Positions 1 through 11,919 of a stretch of 64,000 nt of DNA are shown here, in pieces. The stretch is from Brachypodius melanocephalos. Its lineage: Eukaryota > Chordata > Aves > Passeriformes > Pycnonotidae. The translations under genes were made by a program, and so were the position numbers. Position 1 is the stretch's first letter, and each line of letters starts with the position of its first letter. The stretch covers positions 21,827,078 to 21,891,077 of the forward strand of contig VZSR01003807.1 of assembly GCA_013398615.1 (NCBI GenBank). The letters are read 5' to 3'. The notes under the pieces were generated by a model. That model did no database searches. It was not told the origin of the DNA and saw nothing but the letters and a program-made list of their open reading frames with translations.

Positions 1-255
1 CTTCAGGAAAAGTTATTGTGTACCCCAGCCTGAAGCTGCTATGAATCCCCAGAACAGGGTGAGGTCTAAGAAAACACTGGGGATAAGACTGTGCTACCAA
101 GCAGCAAGCTGGTAGGGAAGTCACCTGAGTAAGTCATAGGTGTCACTCAGAGTTTCCAACACCCAATGCTGGTATCTAGAGCCTTGTGTTCCACTGTCTT
201 TGGTTCCTGGATATGAACACAATACACCAATTTAATTCCCCAATTAAATATTCCC

Positions 256-320
256 CAATTCTTTTGTTTTGGTTTGGTTTTGTTGTTTTTTGTTTTTGTT
301 TTGTTTTTTTTTTTTTTTTC
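256..320. repeat. T/G-rich low-complexity tract
   Basis: Runs of TTTTG-like units pass into a pure T run of about 18 bases. On the minus strand this reads as an A-rich tail, possibly left by an old retroposon, although no body is recognisable beside it. Confidence 0.8.
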
Positions 321-3300
321 CTGTGGTTTTCTTTGCCTGTAGAGCACAGCTACTTGATGTATGAGTTGTTAGATAGAAGTTGCTCCTATGCACAGCTTCC
401 TTTCTTCTCCTCCCAGCCCCGCAAGGATAGCTGTCACCCTCACCAGCTGGTGCTATCTAGATTAAAAATAGACATCAGCTGCACAATTGCAAATTTCTCC
501 TGAGGATACCAACAGCAAGAGAGTTGACTACAATTCTTCACCCAGACAGCATCTAAAAACACATTAGAAATTACATCTCTCTCATCTTCTAAAGCTCTTT
601 ACACCATTCACTCTGGCCTTGCCGTCAGTATCTGTTTCCACCAACTCTTAGGGATAATCAGCAGCCTGCTACCAATTAGTCTTGATAAACTAGCAAGGGT
701 ACATCCCACTAAATTGCTGGCAATAGCCATAAGGATTTTAACTGCTCAAGAGCAAATTATTAACCTCTGTCTCACCAGACTCTGAGTTGGACTCATTTTC
801 CTTTTCACACTTAGATATTTGTAAGAGAGAGGATGTCAAAGCGCCGAAGGTGTGTATCACTGTATTACCTGTAACAGGTCATGAAAAAGATGACCAGTTG
901 GTAAAATTTGTTAGGAAAGAAAATCTATTCTCATTTCATAGAAAATTCCATCTGCTTAATTATACTTTTAAAACACTAGATATGTTAAAATTACATTCTT
1001 TCTTCACTTTCCAGTATTTAAGTGGAAACAGGATGGCTTTTAGTATGGAGGGTAATGTTGAATGTCAGGTTGAGAGGTAAATTCTCAGTCTTTTTGCTGA
1101 CTTTCTGGGTAACCTTAGGTAAAGCATTTTTGTGTTTCAAATTGGGGCTCTTATTTTTTTTTCACTTTGTGTCATATATCATTGATACTTTTAGTATGGT
1201 TTTTGGGATTTTGTTTGAAGGTATATTTCATCTCCAAGTTGGAAACTCAGTAGGGGGTGAGGTGTAGGTGCTGTTTTAACAATGTCAGAATGCTACTCAC
1301 CATTTTATCCTCTAATAAAGCAAGATGCAAGGCTGTGCTTTCCCAGTAAGAGAAGAAATGCATCCCTCAATCTTTGAACTCCTGTGTTACAGAGATGAGA
1401 TATTCACATTGTGTTATAGCTCTATATGGTAGCTAAAGTAATTCATGTAGACTAAGGCTCATAGATGCTATTATAACACAATAAAATTAAAACAGCTGAG
1501 AATAGTGCTATCCATTTTACTATGTTATAAAAAAGACATAACAAAAAATCAAAATCAGAAACACAAAGGCAGACAAAGAAGAGAACCGGGAACCAGGAGA
1601 ATCTCTTTGTGTCCTAGCATGAGGGGCTGTGCTCTTCATTCACAAGGATGTAAAACTGCACAATGCTGACCCATCAGTTCACACAGATTCAAGGGACTGC
1701 AATTATTTTCTCCCATCCTGATCTTCCTGGAGGTGGAGTGCACAGCCAGTGCTATGCTCTTGTTAGACAGTCAGCTGCTGTTAAGGAAAATCAGCTGGGT
1801 GAGGGGTGGGCCAGCTGCTGCCCAGGCTCTGCTGTTCAGAGGATTTCAGTAAAGCTGCCTGCAATACTGACCCTCAGCTGACTGTCAAGGTCTGTTTTGG
1901 GTCAACAGGACACAGATAAATCAGCCTGCCAGCTATAGAGTTGAGTGTGTCTCCTTTCAGCATCTTGAAATAGTCAATGAGAAGATTCCTATCTTTCCTT
2001 ATTGGAGTGATTTAAAATAATCACCCCGCATGTTCTGTATATCTGCACAAGACCTGAGGTCCAGAGAAATTAGCATCAAGCGGTACCTCAAAACCCAAGC
2101 AACACAAAGGGAAAAATAATTTTTCATGTCTGTCTAATAATTTAAGAAAACAAACAATGAAATACAGCTTTTAAAATACATACTCCTTTACAATAATTTA
2201 ATAAACTGGTCTGTCATCTCATAAAGAATCCAGATGGTTGCTGTGGTGACAAAGATTATCCTTGCTGCTGCTTGATTCTGTCATTTTTCTAAACATGGAT
2301 TCGTAATATTTAGGATTTATTAACAATGTGTCACATTGATAGAGATAAATAACATGGTTTAAACTGGCCATGTAAGTCTTCTATGATATTACAACCACTT
2401 TGTCAACTCAGCAATAAGATATGATGTGATTACTGGAAAATTAAACCTATTTGTCATAAAAGATGAAGCAGAGTATCAGAACTCTCACAAAACAACAACA
2501 AAAAATGTGATATAATCTAATGTGTTTCCTGATTTTAAATACTTTGAAGTCAGCAAATAGTTGCTATTTTCTGTTTTGTAAATTTATCCAGTTTAGCTTA
2601 TATTGAGACTGGATTTAGTTGTACTGGGAAAAAATTGGGATGTAATGTTTGAGAATTAATGTGATCCAGGCTGCAATTTTTTTATGATGGTTCACACTGT
2701 AATGAGAAGTTTGTGAAGAGACCTTAATGATGGGACATTTTGCAATATATAAAAGCAAGTATACGCACACAATCGTATGTTAAGATGTATTTCACTGTCA
2801 GGAATTTGTGTATGTTTCTTTGTAATGTATGGTGTACTAATTGCAGCAGAAAATTAGATGAAATTCTCAGTGTGGCTGTCTAAACAGTGTCTTTTTGTGC
2901 ACCTCCCTGGAATATTTATTTGAAGCAAGCTTCACTGCTGATAACAGTGTGAGTCTGATTTAAAAACCCAAATCTAGAGTCATTGCTCCACACATATTTT
3001 GCAGTCAAATTAGCAGCAAATTCCCTAAATCAAAAGTAATTTTAATTTTTTTTCTTATTTATTTTTATTTTATACTTATTTTTTCAAGAAAAATAGGTCT
3101 GTTTTCTGTAGTGAGACACATAATAGATGGTAGAAATGCAGGAGAGCTGAGGCATTTTAAAGCAAGCAAAGAATAAGTGTCTGTGTAAGTGACTCTGCCT
3201 GAAGAATATGATTTATTCATACTCATCTCTGTGTGCAGGGTGACCTCTTGAATTGTGAGATATGTCTCCACTGTATGTTGCAATGCAGAGGAAGTGACTC

Positions 3301-3947
3301 AGCTTTCTTTAAGTCCCCTGAGTCAGTGTTTGGAGGCAGTCTGGGAAAGTGGCATGGAAAACTGCTGAGATGTGCCCAGAATTAGGGAGCAATCTTCCAT
3401 CTGTTCCTGCCTTGCACCATTCCTACCACTAATGCTACCTAAACTAGACCATGTAGCCATTTAAGCAAAAGAAGAGGGAAAAGTCTGAAAATCCAGCAAC
3501 AAGATTCCCTCAGTCAATAGAAATAAAATATGCTCACATATTCAAAAGAGAAATAATCCAAGCTCAGCTGAAATAGAGCAAATCAGTAGAGTTTATTTCT
3601 TCCTATTCTCACCCTTAGAGGTATACAGAACAATAAATGAACTGCACACCCAGGCTGAAAAGAGCAAGATGAAAATGGAATAAAAACTCTTTTTAGCCTA
3701 ATGACATCATATAATTAGCTTAGTTATATTTCCATACAGTAGTGGCTAACAGTGATGTATTTTACCCTTTTTTACTCCTTATCTAAGTGAAATACTATTC
3801 TCTCTGAAGGCAGCATAGCCTGATGCCATAGAATAGCTATGTTTCTGAAAACCACACACAATAATTATTTCAGATACCAAATACTATACAATAGAAACAT
3901 TCTGCATTATTTTCAAGGACTTATGTAAATATCTGGGGAAGGGCAAT

Positions 3948-4300
3948 TGTCGCAATAGGACACGAAAGGATGAGGCAGGGACGAGGTCCGAGGTCAGCAG
4001 CAATGCTCTCTTTCTTTTATTATTTTGATTCTAACTTACATACAACTGTACAGAAGGAAAAGAGATTGGTCAAAGGTGTCACCACCTCTTCAATCTTGTT
4101 GGTGAACATCACCATCACTCAAGAAACTCTTCCTAGAGGAGAAAATATGAAAACATTCTCTGTTTACAAGAAAAAGTGTGAGAATCTGAGCTCCAAGTTC
4201 TATAAACATCAGAAGGCAAAATGAAAACATTAGAAGGCAAAGTAAAAACATGGAAAACCAAGGGTGACAGGGAAATTCCATTTCATTACTGTATTTCTTT
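3948..4300 (-). mobile_element. Probable solo LTR, endogenous-retrovirus type (ERVK-like?)
   Basis: Read on the minus strand, the element ends in ...TGCGACA. About 70 bases earlier there is an AATAAA (plus positions 4016-4021), followed by a C/T- and G-rich stretch as in an R-U5 region. The + strand edge therefore starts TGTCGCAATAGG at 3948. The hexamer GGCAAT lies directly before it (3942-3947) and again at 4301-4306, compatible with a 6-bp target-site duplication and a length of 353 bp. The other edge does not show a clean TG/CA terminus, so the boundary is uncertain. No internal retroviral genes are present. The family assignment is inference. Confidence 0.5.
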
Positions 4301-5502
4301 GGCAATGTGTATCCTGAGAAAATAAATAAGGGTGTAAGTGAAATATTTCAGTTGTGTTCAATAGGCATTAGAGTAGCTTCTTAGACTTGAGATGCACTAT
4401 GCATGTTTTTTTCTCTGTTGGATTAATTTTGGGGTCAGTGTTCTTGTTATTTAGGCCCTGCAAACTACAGGTAACACTGAAATACAAGAAAGGCATCTCC
4501 CACGGAGTCTAGTGAGGTTTCCATTTGCTTTTGTAGTAAACAAATTTCATACAGTATTTTAGAGCAGTTTCCTACTGCAGGAAACGTGCACAATATGATA
4601 AACCAGGCACCCTGTATAATCTTGATTAATTTGTTGCACAGCTATAATAAATGACCTTTAAATTTCTACAACTGTGTGCAAAGAGGGACTTAATTCCGGT
4701 TTGCTTTTTAAAAAATTTAACACTTTACCTTTTTTTTTTATTATCCTGGTTTTGACACAATAAGGACAGTAGAAAAAAGATTTATATGGAGGTATACAGC
4801 AGAAATTTAGTATCAATATTACAGCTGAAAAATTTTGTTCCAAAGGAGTGGTATAAATATAGATAAATGCTGTAGCCCTTCCTCTTCTAAGACAGTTCTC
4901 AGTTTTTGGTGTACAGCATGATCAAAATGATTCATTCTCTGAGACAACAATCCCTAACCCGGGGACTTTTTATCTCTTTTTTGTATAGAGCATTAAGTCT
5001 ACCTTTTATTGTGTGTTGGAGATACCAATTCAGTATGTGAGCTTTAAAAATTTTAGAAAATGTCATAAAAAGAACATTTTTTCCTTCCAAAGGAAATTTG
5101 GAAAACATAAAATACTAGTCTTGGAAAACAACTCAAGATAAATACAAAAAATGTTTAGTAACAGCATGGTTTTCTGAATCATGACCAACACATGTTACAG
5201 CATAGCTATTACAGATCAACAAACCCTATTCTTGTCTTTAAAAGTAGCGCTGTACAGCTCAATTAAAAACAGAATAATTGTTAAAGACCCTTAATCTTGT
5301 GATTTTCATCCATTTATAATATCTGTGTATATATATAAAATTGAACTATATTTTATATCTCTGACTATGCAGGTGATAAAGCCATGGTGTAGTCCTAATA
5401 TTTTAAGCACTTAATTTTTTTTCATATGAGAATGCATCTGATATTTTTGTGTGTGAAAATTATTTTAATATTGATAAATCTGCTTTGCATTTTTTTTTTC
5501 AG

Positions 5503-5553
5503 AAATTCAAAAACAGAAAACAGAGAGACCTGAAAAACGAACACCAGCTAAGG
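5503..5553 (+). CDS. TRDN: TRDN internal exon, KEKE-rich (51 nt)
   Basis: The exon encodes IQKQKTERPEKRTPAK after a codon completed by its first two bases (AA), and ends with the first base of the next codon (G). It is flanked by a T-rich acceptor ending cag and by a donor reading AAGG|GTAATT. If the previous exon ends in G, the first residue is Glu, which gives an E-I-x-K-x-K-T-E-x-x-E-K pattern close to the KEIHKDKTEKQEKPERK stretch of mammalian triadin. That region lies in the sarcoplasmic-reticulum lumen, just after the acidic membrane-proximal segment. It is the first recognisable exon in the window. Its identification depends partly on the company of the following exons. Confidence 0.8.
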
Positions 5554-8500
5554 GTAATTTGTTTTTTGTCTGTTTGCCTATATATATTTGTATAACATAC
5601 AGTGTCTTGGTTAACTACATAAATTTTGTTTCTTAACTTGGTTAACTATTGCTGTCGTATCATAGAAGAATTCAAAGATCAGTTGGCACAGACGGAAAAT
5701 GATCAAAAATTCATGTATACCTTAGCATTACCAAAAAAAAAAAAAAGTAATTTTATGCTTGTGTAGCTAGATTGAAAATGCATATTCATAATAAGAATCT
5801 CCCACCTAAACTTTTCCAGAAATGTTTTTTCCAGCAAAGGTGCAAGAAAGTTGAGTGTTGATGAACTTCCTCTGGTGCAAAAGGCATGAAGTGTGTTGGG
5901 CAAAGAAAAAAGCAAATTTATAGGCCAGTGGGTGCCATCCAAGTTAGGAAGTCATAGTTAAGAGTGAGCCAGGTGTGTATCAGAGATAAGGAAAACTTCC
6001 ATTTTAAGAATCTGCTCTTTTTCGGGCCGTTTAATCTCCTATAACTGGCACTTTCCAAAAATCCACAGAGGAACTGGTTTGGGCTGGTTTTCAGAGGTCA
6101 TCCAGTGTTTCCTGGGATATCTGAAGGATTTTTTTGCCTAACAGAGCTCCTCCATAAAGGCTAGGCCACATAAAACTTGATGAGTATCCCTCTAACACAC
6201 TGGTGCTCAGCTTGATAGTGACAGGAGAAAGCAAGAAGGAGGCTTATTAAAAATATTGTGTTTACACACACACCTTCCCTAATGCAATTATATTCATTTC
6301 TATATGTATTCTTACTGTGGTTTTATAGTATTTTACATCTCTGTAAAATGTTTTTATAGTATTTTTCACCTCCAGTCCTGTACTAATCAGGGTCATCTGG
6401 ACTGCCTAGAACTGTTTCCCAACTATTTAAGAAATCATGTGTCATCAAAATGAATTTTTTAGGGTACCAGTGGGCAATCCAGGCAATAATGAACTCAGAT
6501 CCATTAGCAAGGATCCCAGTAAAGGTCTTTTCAAGCAAAGTAATCTAAAAACACAAATGATGTTGCAATCTTGACCAAAAGAGCCTCTTGTGTACCATTT
6601 CCTCTGTACAAAAGTGCATTTCTTTACACAGAACAGTTTTAACATTGCAGAAATTATTACAAAGGAGTTATAAGATGCCAGAAAAATAAAAGGTGTTCAG
6701 GTGTCATTAGTTAACTCCCATTATTTGTGTGCCTGATAATGCAGTCTCTAGTTATACAATCAGCTGCTGAAGGACAAATTTTTATTCTATACTTTGTGTT
6801 CATATTTAATCCCAACAATGTGACTTGTACATAGGAGGAATGATTACAACAAAACATTTTGTCTGGACTCTGTCTGCAGTGTGGTAAAGGCATGAATCCT
6901 TTGGGAATTTTACAGTTACCTTCTAAAGTACTTTCAGGAAATATGTACAAATACAGTCTTTTATTGTTTTTAATAGGAAAAATCCAGAAGTAAAATGAAT
7001 ATTTTTAATAGCAGGAAATGGAAAAAAAAAAACATTTCTGTCTTCTGCACAACATGTGGGAACACTAGAGTTTTAAAAGTAATTTAATTATATTTTTTTA
7101 AGTAGTCGAATCCTCTGAGTACAAGTCCCACAATTTACAAGGGAGTTCAATCTATAAGCCTCATTTTTGAAAGATTGAACTGAAATATGAGGAACAGTTA
7201 TAATGAATAAAAATCCCAGATGGAAGTAACTGAAATTAAAAGATTCAAACAGTATTGAGAACCAGGCAAACTGGTGCCCTAAAATTTGCTTTTAATTAAA
7301 TATTTTGATAAACTACTAGCAGTAATGTCTATTTCAATTATTGCAGCCAATTTAATCCTGGAAAGAAGAGATACGCTGAGAAATAATTTCACAAAGCCAT
7401 TGGTCATGCTTAAGAGCCCTGAAATCAAATTATTTCATGACAACATGTACACATAAGCACAAATTCCATACAAAGTAGTATTACACACAAAGTAGTGTCT
7501 TTCTAGTTTGGTATTTGAGGTATTAATAATTTCACAAGGGCAATGGCAACTGGACTGTAGGATCAGAGCTTGATTAGCCAGCAGAGGCACATGAGATTGA
7601 TTTTCTTCTTGTACACAACTCTCCTGAGAAGCTAGATATTGTGTTCTAGATAGATTTTGCAGGACTCTGAGTTGCTGCTGCAGCCTGTTTAAGAAATAGG
7701 TGATGCAATTATGATTACTATTACTACCAATAAGAGTTAATTATGCTTTGTTTTGGCAAAATGTTAAGAACAACAATAAAAAATATTGAGGTAAAGGTGT
7801 ATGTAAGTACAGAAGTTCTGTCTAATGGAAGGTCCAATGACAATTTCTGATTATTATGGAAAACTGATCTTAAAAATGAAATGAATTGTCCTACATTTTG
7901 GGGAAGTAGCTCTAATTAAAACAGGCATTGAGATAGAATGGGAAAAAGTTGATTTACTGTGTGACTTTTCTCAAAAACACTTCACTAATACCTTGCTGTT
8001 GGAGTGAAGTATGGAAGAAAACAATATAATGATGATTAATTTACTGTAGCTGGAAGACAAAGTATTTGAGACAGCTAAATGGATAAATAGAGCTAGACCA
8101 TACAAATCCTACTGTGCTAGAAACCCACATATTTTCACCAAGTTAATGAATTAAAAAGCATGCTACAACTGTTCCTGTGTTAACTTCAAACTGGAGAGCA
8201 TGGTACAGATGGCAAAACAGCCATAGTTTCCTTAAATTATGTATTTGGACCTGGGAGTCTATGCCCCTCTCCAGACCAATCCTTTTTTTTTCCAGGGTTC
8301 CTTCAAGAAGAATTAAGCTGCAGCCATCTAAGATTGCTTTTCTTCCAAATGAAAGCATCTACACAGAGATTTAGTGCTCTCTGACTAATGCACTCTAACT
8401 TCATTGTATTAGTTCATTTATCTTAACTTCCCTGAGAGTGCTGCTCTGTAGACAAGCACTTAGTCTCTTAGCTGGAGCGAGCCATCTCAGCTTCATGCTT

Positions 8501-11500
8501 ACTGCACCCTTCACCTGCCTTGGTACTCAGCAGCAGACTTAAGACTTACTCAGCTGGAAACTATTTTTGCTTCTCTTAGGTACAGAAGTAGTGTCTTACC
8601 GCATCTCTTCTTTTTGCACTTTCTGTTCTGGAGTGTGGAATGTCTTTGTTGGAGAACTTTATCAAAGAAAAACTAAATCACATCCCCTTTCACTGTGTCT
8701 TCTATTTGATGCAAATAGAATCTCTGATGATGACTGAAATTAGGAAAATCCTCTCACGTACATGCAATGCTACTTTTTTTTTATTTTTCTGTGAAGTAGA
8801 TAGCAATATTAAGTTTGGAATACGTTGTTAAGTTACCTTAAAATTTTCCATTATAAGTTTCTATTTTAGATTATTTATAAATTTATCACACTCCAGTCAC
8901 TTAGGATGAGATTTCCCATGTTCATCTTTTTGCCTCAGGCTAAGTTTTCATTCAAAGACAGGCAAAAATGTTTCAGCAATTTCTAAAATCTAGGTTAGTG
9001 AAAATTAGGTTGGGGTGTTATTTTTTTTTTTTTGCAATGCTAATAATATTTCAGTCTGAGCTTATGACTTTTTGGTATTTGCAAGGAAGCTCAAGAAAAT
9101 TTCTTTAAATTTGTGGAAAAATTTTAGCTTCCACAATTGCCATAAACCTACTTGGTTTTGAAGTCTAGTTATTATTTTTTTCTTATGGATGTCAGCAGCA
9201 TCCTAGTAGCAAAAGTAACAAAAGAGATGATCTTTTAATTACAAAATGTGTCATAAAGCTAATGAAATGGTTGAATTCAAGTTGAATAAACAGGGTTTTT
9301 TTCAGCCAAAGAGTGTGTAAGTAGCCTTAAAAACATTTTTATATGCTTGTGCTTTTTTTCACCTCTTTTTTTTTTTTTCTTTTAATTTTTTTAATATGGA
9401 AAAGAAAATCCAGTCAACTCTGATTTGTTTCACAGAGGTATGGCAGTATGGCTAGCCTGGCTAATTCTAAAATTGAATGCTTGCATCTAGAATTGTGGGC
9501 TTGATAAGGACATGTATTAAGCCCTTGACAAAGAAAAAGATATCCATGTGACAAAATAGTGAAAAGATCTGTAGAAGGTGATGTATTTTCTATGACAGAG
9601 CTTTTATGGCTACATATGAAGTTGAACACGAAAACATTCCAAGGGAAATACAAGACTTGAATTTGTCAGATCAAAAGCTTCAGTGGATTTTGTTGGTCTT
9701 GTGACTGAAGAGTCAAAAATGGCCAGTGATCACAGCCCTGAAACATGAACACTTTAAGTTTTGGCAGCACCTGCCCTCCCCCAATTAGGGAAGCCATAGC
9801 TCTGACAGTGCCCATAAGAGGTAATGATAAACATTACAATCTGAGATTAGCAACCTCTGAGGCTGTGGGGATATCAACACACAGGATAAGGCTCTCAAAC
9901 TAACCAGAGATCACCTTCAGCCTATAATTGGGAGGAGAAAAATAGCTTATGCTTATGCCAGCCTGGTCTCTGCTTATCCACATTCCAGGCTCCCTGCCCA
10001 GATACATCAAGTTACTTTTCTTTTTCAAGAAGGGGCCAACTGATCCCTTCTCCATGTTTTAAGCTGTAGTCCACATGAACGTTAGTATTTATTTGCATTT
10101 TGACATCATTTTGAGGATGTAAAACAAATTTAAATTAGATTTTTCTATCCCCTTTCAGATCTACTGACATTCAATTCGGTTATTGTTGATCAAGGCTCAT
10201 TTTATGGGTTTTTTGTGTGGGTATGTGGGTATGGGTTTTGTTTGTTTTCTTTTCTTTTGGGTTTTTTGGTTGGTTTTTCCGGTTGTTGTGTGGGTTTTTT
10301 CTCAAATAGTGAAATAAGGGAATACTATGGAAAAACTACAATAAATTTTTAAACCCCCACAATAATATCTCCTACGCAAGTAAGATGTACCATGGCTAAA
10401 ACCAAGCTTTCTGATTATCAGTCTGTTCTGCATAGTTCAGCTGTATTTTTGGCATAGAGACTACAAGAGCTTTTGTCTGAAAGTGCAGAAGCTCATGTTT
10501 CACTCACACTGACCATCACAGAGCCATTGTTTGCAAAACTGTGCTGTGGGTCCAGCCAAAACTGACAAAAGTGTTCAGCATAGAGTCATCATCTGCTAAT
10601 ACAAATGCAAGATGTAAAAGCATGCCACAATTTCTGCAAAAGAGACTCAGTTTGGAAAAAAAATATTTTTTTTGGTGTCCTCCTAGATGTGCTAAAGCAT
10701 TTGAATGAGTTGCAGTTTGTAAATCATTCAATAATGTATTGCTGGTGCTGCTGCTTTCTTCACAGCTTGGTTTTTTGGTTTTTTTTTAAGTGTAAATTTG
10801 CTGTCCACATTCTTTAAAGGCTTTGAAATATCTCCCTTCAATCTTTTTCAACTGTACTGCTGTTTGCTATCAGCAGAAATCATTTACTTTTTATGACTGA
10901 AAATGAATTTTGGATAATCCAAACACATATAAGACATAATGAATTTACTGAATGTTCTGAATGATTTTTCTTAATGACTACAGCATGCTTTTTAATGTGG
11001 AAACACTCAGATAACAAAAAAATGCTTGCACTTTTGTGAAATGGCATTCACTGAAAAGCTGGTGAAATGAATGGATACAAAAGCATAATTTGCTGGTTTA
11101 TAAATCTCACCATTCTCTAATCAGAACTTGTTTTACTTGTTCCCAGAAACCTGGTACAGAAAAGAAAATATTTTTTCCTTGAAATAACAAAATGCTAATC
11201 TTTTAGCAGTATGGGTTTACTAAGAATAAAATCATTAGTAGGTGGGGTTGAACCACTTCACAAACATGGTCTGAGACCTGGGTGGGCAATAGAGTCCATA
11301 AGGACTCGTGTTCGCCTGCCCCTTGCAGGACATGGAGTCAGTTGTGTTTTGAACAGCTGCTCTTCCTGAGGTTACACTCTGATTAAAAGAGATGTTGTCT
11401 TGTTAATCCAGCCTGTGACGGAAGTGACCGCTAAAAATAAAGAAAAAAATAGCGTAGAAAGGAATATGCTGGCCGGGTTTTGGTTATGAATAGAAAGCAA

Positions 11501-11859
11501 CGCTGTCAAGGGCTGAAAATAATTTCCTCTGTCAGAAATCTTAGATTCAGGGTGGTTGTGTAATGGGACCAAAAGAGAAAGGACAGATTAGATTGCTGAA
11601 TAATCACTTCTTTCAGAAAAATACAGTCCAATATCTGAAGGTTTATTCAAGAAAAATATTTCTCTTGGACCTGGAATTAAATATTGACATTAAGAAGGTC
11701 TATACATCATCGAGTACCTGTGACTCAGGGTTAAATCCATTATTTGGGTTTGCAAATGCTTGTCCTTGATCACTTTCATGAGATAATATGTGTGCTTTAT
11801 ACATCTAGATTACAGATTTATTGTGAGCTGGGGTTTATTTATTTGTTTATTATTTGTAG
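5554..11859 (+). other. TRDN: TRDN intron (6.3 kb)
   Basis: GT donor at 5554 and tag acceptor at 11857-11859. The contents are AT-rich unique-looking sequence, short poly-T tracts (for example near 9018 and 9366) and a G/T-rich stretch at 10200-10305. No gene or recognisable transposon was seen. The 9700-10010 stretch is richer in G+C than its surroundings but was not identified. Confidence 0.75.
10206..10305. repeat. G/T-rich low-complexity tract with clustered GGG runs
   Basis: The + strand carries GGG triplets at 10206-10235 separated by short T-rich spacers, then further GT-rich sequence to about 10305. Four GGG runs occur within 30 bases, with the first spacer 10 bases long. This is a weak G-quadruplex pattern. 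Confidence 0.6.
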
Positions 11860-11919
11860 CAACACACAGAGACAAACCTGAAAAACAAGAAAAAATTGAG
11901 AGGAAGGAACCCCCAAAGG
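11860..11919 (+). CDS. TRDN: TRDN internal exon, KEKE repeat unit 1 (60 nt)
   Basis: After the split junction codon (G+CA, Ala), the exon encodes THRDKPEKQEKIERKEPPK and leaves a G for the next codon. The acceptor is tatttgtag and the donor AAAGG|GTATGT. Lysine and glutamate alternate as in the KEKE motif that binds the acidic protein calsequestrin in mammalian triadin (family knowledge). It is the first of four equally long, similar exons that appear to be duplicates: each is 60 nt, phase 1-1, with a K-[DE]-K/A-x-E-K/R core at the same offset. An ORF spanning 11790-11972 reads through both splice sites, so open frame alone does not set the boundaries; splice sites and phase do. Confidence 0.87.

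Larger units (their letters stand above)
1..5502 (+). other. TRDN: TRDN intron, 3' part (upstream of first visible exon)
   Basis: Non-coding AT-rich sequence ending in a strong acceptor (T run then cag at 5500-5502). It holds a T/G-rich stretch at 256-320 and a minus-strand LTR at 3948-4300. The open stretch 787-1080 contains a short KREDVKAPK-like segment behind a fair acceptor, but its only good donors break the phase-1 frame. No supported exon was found. Confidence 0.7.

Noticed and set aside
787..1080. Open frame with a KREDVKAPK segment behind a plausible acceptor (cacacttag at 806-814)
   Set aside because: The candidate donors (AAG|GTGTGT or AG|GTAAAT) leave phase 0 or 2, not the phase 1 shared by all triadin exons, and the rest of the frame is not KEKE-like.
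5667..5748. Possible exon encoding EFKDQLAQTENDQKF after tatcatag
   Set aside because: It lies only about 110 bases after a firm exon, has a weak pyrimidine tract and ends in an A run with no proper donor.
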